Of a DNA stretch of 64,000 nt, positions 59,074-64,000 are shown piece after piece. The number at the start of each line of letters is the position of its first letter. Position 1 is the stretch's first letter. Origin of the DNA: Streptomyces griseoviridis (GTDB lineage: Bacteria > Actinomycetota > Actinomycetes > Streptomycetales > Streptomycetaceae); NCBI GenBank assembly GCA_014649155.1, contig BMSM01000027.1, positions 1 through 64,000 of the forward strand. Reading direction: 5' to 3'. Made by a program: the position numbers and the translations under genes. The notes below the pieces were generated by a model. That model did no database searches and was not told the origin of the DNA. It saw only the letters and a program-made list of their open reading frames with translations.

Positions 59074-60222
59074 ATGAGCACCTACCGCGACCTCACCGCC
59101 CCCATCGGCTCCCGCCGGGCCACGGCGCTGCGCACCGTCGGCACCAGGGAACGCCGTTCCCACCTGACGGCCCCCCGCGTCCCCACGGTCGGCATCGACA
59201 TCGGCGGCACCAAGGTGATGGCGGGCGTCGTGGACGCCGACGGCACCATCCTGGAGAAGGTCCGCGCGGAGACCCCGGACAAGTCCAAGAGCCCCAAGGT
59301 CGTCGAGGACACCATCGTCGAACTGGTCCTGGACCTCTCCGACCGCCACGACGTCCACGCGGTCGGCATCGGCGCGGCCGGCTGGGTCGACGCCGACCGC
59401 AACCGCATCCTCTTCGCCCCCCACCTGTCCTGGCGCAACGAGCCCCTGCGCGACCGCCTCTCCGGCCGCCTCTCCGTGCCCGTCCTCGTGGACAACGACG
59501 CCAACACCGCCGCCTGGGCGGAATGGCGCTTCGGCGCCGGCCGCGGCGAGGACCACCTCGTCATGATCACCCTCGGCACCGGCATCGGCGGCGCCATCCT
59601 GGAGGACGGCCAGGTCAAGCGAGGCAAGTACGGCGTCGCCGGCGAGTTCGGGCACATGCAGGTCGTCCCCGGCGGCCACCGCTGCCCCTGCGGCAACCGC
59701 GGCTGCTGGGAGCAGTACAGCTCGGGCAACGCCCTGGTCAGAGAGGCCCGCGAGCTGGCCGCCGCCGACTCCCCGGTGGCGTACGGGATCATCGAGCACG
59801 TCAAGGGCAGCATCGGTGACATCACCGGCCCGATGATCACCGAGCTGGCCCGTGAGGGCGACGCCATGTGCATCGAGCTGCTCCAGGACATCGGCCAGTG
59901 GCTCGGCGTCGGCATCGCCAACCTCGCCGCCGCCCTGGACCCGTCCTGCTTCGTGATCGGCGGCGGCGTCAGCGCCGCCGACGACCTGCTCATCGGCCCC
60001 GCCCGCGACGCGTTCAAGCGCCAGCTCACCGGCCGCGGCTACCGCCCCGAGGCCCGGATCGTCCGTGCCCAGCTCGGCCCCGAGGCCGGCATGGTCGGCG
60101 CCGCCGACCTGGCCCGCCTGGTCGCCCGCCGCTTCCGCCGCGCCAAGCGCCGCCGGGTGGAACGCCACGAGCGGTACGAGCGCTACGCGCAGACCCGCCG
60201 TGCGGAGCGGGAGGCGCTGTGA
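59074..60222 (+). CDS. ROK-family sugar kinase (glucokinase-like)
   Basis: A 382-residue ROK kinase. Seen: VGIDIGGTKVMAGVVD (phosphate-binding, about residue 40), VDNDANTAAWAEWRFGAGRG with the catalytic Asp region, MITLGTGIGGAILEDG, GEFGHMQV and the zinc motif CPCGNRGCWEQY (Cys/Cys/Cys at about residues 203-210). It phosphorylates glucose or a related sugar with ATP. About 35 N-terminal residues precede the domain; GTG/ATG choices inside are possible. Basic C-terminal tail. It probably traps the sugar imported by the upstream transporter. The next GTG overlaps the stop by 4 bp. Confidence 0.88.
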   Translation: MSTYRDLTAPIGSRRATALRTVGTRERRSHLTAPRVPTVGIDIGGTKVMAGVVDADGTILEKVRAETPDKSKSPKVVEDTIVELVLDLSDRHDVHAVGIGAAGWVDADRNRILFAPHLSWRNEPLRDRLSGRLSVPVLVDNDANTAAWAEWRFGAGRGEDHLVMITLGTGIGGAILEDGQVKRGKYGVAGEFGHMQVVPGGHRCPCGNRGCWEQYSSGNALVREARELAAADSPVAYGIIEHVKGSIGDITGPMITELAREGDAMCIELLQDIGQWLGVGIANLAAALDPSCFVIGGGVSAADDLLIGPARDAFKRQLTGRGYRPEARIVRAQLGPEAGMVGAADLARLVARRFRRAKRRRVERHERYERYAQTRRAEREAL

Positions 60223-60800
60223 CGGGAGCCGTAGCGCCGCACGGCGGACCCGCGAAGGAATCCGGGTCCCCGGCCGAGGACCGCCGGCATATGATCCGCC
60301 GCCGGGCGCTCACCCTGCTCATCATCGTGCTGCTGATCGGCGTCCCGGCGGGCTACCTGCTGATCTCCGCCGAGCAGAGCCGCAGCAGCGGCCGGGACAA
60401 GGAGGAGAAGTACTCCGCGACCGGGCTGACCGAGGGCTGGCCCTCCAAGCTCCAGCGCCGCCTCTACCAGATCCCCGTCCCGCACCCGGCCGGCAAGGTC
60501 GCGTACTACGAGACGAACAACTGGAAGACCAGCCGCCTCTACATCCAGTTCGAGACCAGCGCCGCCGGGCTGGACGCCTTCCTCGCGGGCGTCGGCGTCG
60601 ACCGGGGCGATCTGGAGCGGGACGACATCTCCATCAGCGACCGCGACCGGCGGGTCACCGGCTGGGACTTCTCCGCGCCGGGCCAGTGGTGGGGTCTGGT
60701 CCACACCCAGGAGAACCCCGCCCCCACCCAGGACATCGTGATCAACCTCGCCAACCCCCAGACGCCGATGGTCTACGTCGTCTCCCGCACCGTCCCCTGA
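60219..60800 (+). CDS. Conserved membrane-anchored protein of unknown function
   Basis: A 193-residue protein. Seen: a cytoplasmic N-terminus of about 28 residues, one membrane helix (ALTLLIIVLLIGVPAGYLLISA), and an exported domain of about 140 residues with YYETNNWKTSRLYIQF, DRRVTGWDFSAPGQWWGLVHTQEN and a C-terminal PMVYVVSRTVP. I do not recognise a function. Start GTG at 60219 overlaps the ROK kinase stop, so it is translationally coupled to it. Confidence 0.7.
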   Translation: MTGAVAPHGGPAKESGSPAEDRRHMIRRRALTLLIIVLLIGVPAGYLLISAEQSRSSGRDKEEKYSATGLTEGWPSKLQRRLYQIPVPHPAGKVAYYETNNWKTSRLYIQFETSAAGLDAFLAGVGVDRGDLERDDISISDRDRRVTGWDFSAPGQWWGLVHTQENPAPTQDIVINLANPQTPMVYVVSRTVP

Positions 60801-60861
60801 CCGGCCCGCGGCAGGAGTCCGGAGCCGATTGTCAGACCCCGCCCGTAGAGTCGAAGACAGG

Positions 60862-60912
60862 TGGTCCGACGACGGGTCGGTCCGGCGACGGGCCGGTCCG
60901 ACGACGGGAGGT
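60862..60912 (+). repeat. About 16-bp direct repeats upstream of the helicase
   Basis: Three copies of ggtccgacgacggg-type units in the leader of the SNF2 gene. Confidence 0.65.
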
Positions 60913-60922
60913 GGCAGGACGT

Positions 60923-63910
60923 ATGAGCGGCATGACAGCGGCGCCCGGGCGGGAAGCACCGGGCCGCGAGGCGGACCCGGCCGCGCGCGTCCCCGTCCGC
61001 CTCGCCGCCGTCTTCCTGCCCGCCCCGCTCCCACGCGAGAGCCGGATCGCCTTCTGGGACCCGGACACGGCGGAGCGACCGGAGCCACGGGCACCGATCG
61101 ACGCACCGACCCCCTACGAGCCACGGACACCACCTGGCCCAGGGGCGTGGCCCGAGCCGCGCCCGCCGGAGCCGGACGCACCGGCCGAGCCGGCCGTGAG
61201 CCCGCTCACCCCCGCCCCGCTCACGGTCGTACGGCGCCACGGTTCCCGCGTACGCCGCAGGACCGTCCCCGCGCTGACCCTCAGCGTCGAGGAGGCGCTC
61301 CCCCTGCTGGTGCGCGCCCGGCACGACCCGGCCGCGCATCCCGCCACCGCCTGCTGGGGCGCCGCCGCCCTGCACGCCCTGCGGCTCGCCGCGCGCGGCC
61401 GGCTGCTGCCCGGCCTGACCGCCGACGGCCACGACGCCTGGCGGGCCGGCCCGCTGGAGCCGGACGACATCGCCCACCTGCGGGCCGTCGCCGCCGCCCT
61501 GCCGCCCGAGGGCCACGCGGTGCCGCTGGACGGCCCCGGGCCGCTCCGGCTGCCCGAACCCCGCGCGCTGGTCCGCGCCTTCCTGGACGCGGTCACCGAC
61601 ACCCTGCCCCGCACCCCGGCCGCACCGCACGCCCTCGGCCGGCCCTTCGCCGCCCGCCCCGCCCAGCGGCTGCCCGGCGCGCGGGACTGGGCCGCCGAGG
61701 TCGCCGCCGGCATGGACGCCGGGGTGCGGATCTCGCTGCGCCTGGACCTGTCGCCGTTCGACCTGTTCGACGCTTCGGGGCTGGGCGACGCGGACAGCGG
61801 GCGCGGCCGGGCCGCCGGCGCCGCGGTGGTCCAGGTGCACAGTCTGGCCGACCCCACCCTGGTGGCCGACGTCGCCGATCTGTGGTCGGGCGCGGCGGAC
61901 CCGGCGTTCGGCCCCCGCGCCCGGGTGGACACGGCGCTCGCGGTGCGCCGCGCCGCCCGGACCTGGCCCCCGCTGGACCGGCTCACCGAGCAGGACGTGC
62001 CCGACGTACTGGCCCTGTCCGAGGAGGAGCTGACCGACCTGCTCGGCGTCGCGGCCACCCGGCTCGCCGCCACCGGCGTCGCCGTCCACTGGCCCCGCGA
62101 CCTGGCCCAGGACCTCACCGCGACGGCCGTGGTCCGGCCCGCGCCCGGCTCGGCGACCGACGGTACCGGCTTCTTCGAGAGCGGCGACCTGCTCCGGTTC
62201 GGCTGGCAGCTCGCCCTCGGCGGCGACCCGCTCACCGAGGCCGAGATGGACCGGCTCGCCGAGGCGCACCGCCCGGTCGTCCGGCTCCGCGACCGCTGGG
62301 TGCTGGTCGACCCCGCGCTGGTCCGCCGCGCCCGCAAGCGGGACCTCGGCCTCCTCGACCCGGTCGACGCGCTGTCCGTGGCCCTCACCGGCACCGCGGA
62401 GGTCGACGGTGAGACGGTGGAGGCGGTGCCGGCCGGCGCGCTGGCCGCCCTCCGCGACCGGCTGACCGCGGGGCTGCGCCCCGCCGAGCCGCCGCCCGGC
62501 CTCGCCGCCACCCTCCGCGACTACCAGCTCAAGGGCCTGGCCTGGCTGGACCTGATGACCTCGCTCGGGCTCGGCGGCTGCCTCGCCGACGACATGGGCC
62601 TCGGCAAGACGATCACCCTGATCGCGCTGCACCTGAAGCGGGCCCGTCCCGAACCCACCCTCGTGGTCTGCCCGGCGTCCCTGCTGGGCAACTGGCAGCG
62701 GGAGATCAGCCGGTTCGCCCCCGGCGTCCCCGTCCGCCGCTTCCACGGCCCCGGCCGCACCCTGGACGGCCTGTCCGGCGGGTTCGTCCTCACCACCTAC
62801 GGCACCATGCGCTCGGCGGCGGCCCTCCTCGCCGACCGGCCGTGGGGCATGGTCGTCGCCGACGAGGCCCAGCACGTCAAGAACCCCTACTCGGCGACGG
62901 CGAAGGCCCTGCGCACCATCCCGGCCCCCGCCCGCGTCGCCCTCACCGGCACCCCGGTGGAGAACAACCTCTCCGAGCTGTGGGCCCTCCTCGACTGGAC
63001 CACCCCCGGCCTGCTGGGCCCGCTGAAGTCCTTCCGCGCCCGGCACGCCCGCGCGGTGGAGACCGGCGAGGACGAGGAGGCGGCGGCCCGGCTGGCCCGC
63101 CTGGTCCGCCCGTTCCTCCTGCGCCGCCGCAAGTCCGACCCCGGCATCGTCCCCGAGCTGCCGCCGAAGACCGAGACCGACCACCCCGTGCCGCTCACCC
63201 GGGAGCAGGCCGCCCTGTACGAGGCGGTGGTGCGCGAGTCGATGGCGGCCATCGAGACGGCGGAGGGCATCGCCCGCCGGGGCCTGGTGCTGAAGCTGCT
63301 GGGCGCGCTGAAGCAGATCTGCGACCACCCCGCGCTGTACCTCAAGGAGGACCACCGGCGGCAGGGCGACGGCGCGGCCGTCCGTTCCGGCAAACTGGCC
63401 CTGCTCGACGAGCTGCTGGACACGGTGCTCGCGGAGGACGGCTCGGTCCTGGTCTTCACCCAGTACGTCGGCATGGCCCGCCTCCTCACCGCCCACCTCT
63501 CCGCCCGCGCGGTCCCCGTCGAGCTGCTGCACGGCGGCACCCCGGTGCCGGAGCGCGAGCGGATGGTCGACCGTTTCCAGGACGGTGCCACGCCGGTCCT
63601 GGTGCTGTCCCTGAAGGCGGCGGGCACCGGCCTCAACCTCACCCGGGCCGGCCACGTCGTCCACTTCGACCGCTGGTGGAACCCGGCCGTCGAGGAACAG
63701 GCCACCGACCGCGCCTACCGCATCGGCCAGACCCAGCCCGTCCAGGTCCACCGCCTGGTCACCGAGGGCACGGTCGAGGACCGCATCGCGGAGATGCTCG
63801 CCGCCAAGCGCGCCCTCGCCGACGCGATCCTCGGCTCCGGCGAGTCCGCCCTCACCGAGCTGACCGACCGGGAGCTGTCCGACCTGGTGTCCCTGCGGAG
63901 GCCGGCATGA
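60923..63910 (+). CDS. SNF2/RapA-type DEAD/DEAH helicase
   Basis: A 995-residue SNF2-family ATPase. Seen: an N-terminal Pro-rich and SNF2-associated bacterial domain (about 1-520), ATPase core with Walker A DDMGLGKT (about residue 556), Walker B DEAQ in VVADEAQHVKNP (about residue 646), LTGTPVENNLSELWALLDW, and helicase C-terminal domain with LVFTQYVGMARLL, LLHGGTPVPERE, LKAAGTGLNLTRAGHVVHFD and RWWNPAVEEQATDRAYRIGQ. Likely a DNA translocase remodelling protein-DNA complexes. ATG at 60923 with ggagg upstream. The stop overlaps the next ATG. Confidence 0.93.
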   Translation: MSGMTAAPGREAPGREADPAARVPVRLAAVFLPAPLPRESRIAFWDPDTAERPEPRAPIDAPTPYEPRTPPGPGAWPEPRPPEPDAPAEPAVSPLTPAPLTVVRRHGSRVRRRTVPALTLSVEEALPLLVRARHDPAAHPATACWGAAALHALRLAARGRLLPGLTADGHDAWRAGPLEPDDIAHLRAVAAALPPEGHAVPLDGPGPLRLPEPRALVRAFLDAVTDTLPRTPAAPHALGRPFAARPAQRLPGARDWAAEVAAGMDAGVRISLRLDLSPFDLFDASGLGDADSGRGRAAGAAVVQVHSLADPTLVADVADLWSGAADPAFGPRARVDTALAVRRAARTWPPLDRLTEQDVPDVLALSEEELTDLLGVAATRLAATGVAVHWPRDLAQDLTATAVVRPAPGSATDGTGFFESGDLLRFGWQLALGGDPLTEAEMDRLAEAHRPVVRLRDRWVLVDPALVRRARKRDLGLLDPVDALSVALTGTAEVDGETVEAVPAGALAALRDRLTAGLRPAEPPPGLAATLRDYQLKGLAWLDLMTSLGLGGCLADDMGLGKTITLIALHLKRARPEPTLVVCPASLLGNWQREISRFAPGVPVRRFHGPGRTLDGLSGGFVLTTYGTMRSAAALLADRPWGMVVADEAQHVKNPYSATAKALRTIPAPARVALTGTPVENNLSELWALLDWTTPGLLGPLKSFRARHARAVETGEDEEAAARLARLVRPFLLRRRKSDPGIVPELPPKTETDHPVPLTREQAALYEAVVRESMAAIETAEGIARRGLVLKLLGALKQICDHPALYLKEDHRRQGDGAAVRSGKLALLDELLDTVLAEDGSVLVFTQYVGMARLLTAHLSARAVPVELLHGGTPVPERERMVDRFQDGATPVLVLSLKAAGTGLNLTRAGHVVHFDRWWNPAVEEQATDRAYRIGQTQPVQVHRLVTEGTVEDRIAEMLAAKRALADAILGSGESALTELTDRELSDLVSLRRPA

Positions 63911-64000
63911 CCTCCCGGCCCGCCGACGAGGCCCGCCGGGCGCTGCGCGCCGCACGCGAACGACAGGGCGCACCGGCGTCCGCCGAGCCGCGGCCGGCCG
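63907..64000 (+). CDS. Start of the next gene, truncated by the window edge
   Basis: Frame MTSRPADEARRALRAARER onwards is open to the edge. The ATG lies in ATGA, overlapping the helicase stop, so it is coupled. SNF2 genes of this type are often followed by a SWIM zinc-finger protein; the 31 residues visible neither show nor exclude that. Confidence 0.55.
   Translation, partial: MTSRPADEARRALRAARERQGAPASAEPRPA

Overview
The window is high-GC (about 73%) actinobacterial chromosome. Gene content points to Streptomyces: a complete SapB (ram/amf) lanthipeptide cluster whose 21-residue core peptide matches, from memory, the S. coelicolor one; DUF3040, TIGR04222 and DUF5955-type proteins; a secreted GH6/GH10 pair; and the dispersed Streptomyces intergenic repeat. 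From memory, the order glyoxylate carboligase - catalase - tartronate semialdehyde reductase - hydroxypyruvate isomerase - uricase operon, and malate synthase - IclR regulator - allantoinase - allantoicase - sugar ABC transporter - SNF2 helicase, resembles the S. coelicolor SCO62xx region.

Layout. 1-6.1 kb: surface-polymer glycosyltransferases (one GT9 running off the left edge, two tandem GT2), a DUF3040 membrane protein, a pyruvyl-transferase-like protein and an acyl-CoA synthetase. 6.3-20.4 kb: first half of a purine and glyoxylate catabolic island, with gcl, catalase, glxR, hyi, the uraD-uraH-uricase-permease operon, 8-oxoguanine deaminase and a second purine permease. 20.5-46.4 kb: accessory block with the ram cluster (ramR, B, A, S, C), a phosphatase, an AlaT-like aminotransferase with a divergent HxlR regulator, a VWA/membrane protein pair, two divergent NIS siderophore synthetases, modABC with a ModE-like regulator, a GH6 cellulase and GH10 xylanase, and a decayed scar with an oxidoreductase pseudogene and a tyrosine-integrase remnant. 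46.4-54.4 kb: a HipA-like kinase coupled to a SelT/W/H-type protein, then the second half of the catabolic island (aceB, a MocA-like nucleotidyltransferase, an allR-like IclR gene, allB, allantoicase). 54.5-64 kb: a frameshifted guanyl-specific RNase, a GntR regulator with a sugar ABC transporter and ROK kinase, and a SNF2 helicase.

How the genes work together. Urate is oxidised by uricase, giving H2O2 that the nearby catalase can remove. HIU hydrolase and OHCU decarboxylase then give allantoin, and AllB and allantoicase give ureidoglycolate; no ureidoglycolate lyase is visible here. Glyoxylate enters central metabolism through Gcl, GlxR and Hyi to glycerate, or through malate synthase. Two palindromic promoter motifs tie these scattered genes together. 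Motif A (TTCAACAG-N-CTGTTGAA type) overlaps the -35 box of the catalase, uraD and aceB promoters and lies upstream of allB. Motif B (TTCCnC-N3-GnGGAA) lies at gcl, hyi, aceB and the allR/allB intergenic region; at aceB it fills the 17-bp spacer between -35 and -10.

A second theme is short in-frame tandem repeats in at least six coding regions: GT9, RamA, ModC, the MocA-like protein, the DUF5955 protein and a hypothetical at 20.5 kb. The most striking is nine 10-residue units on the C-terminus of the RamA ABC transporter. I saw no tRNA, rRNA or CRISPR array.
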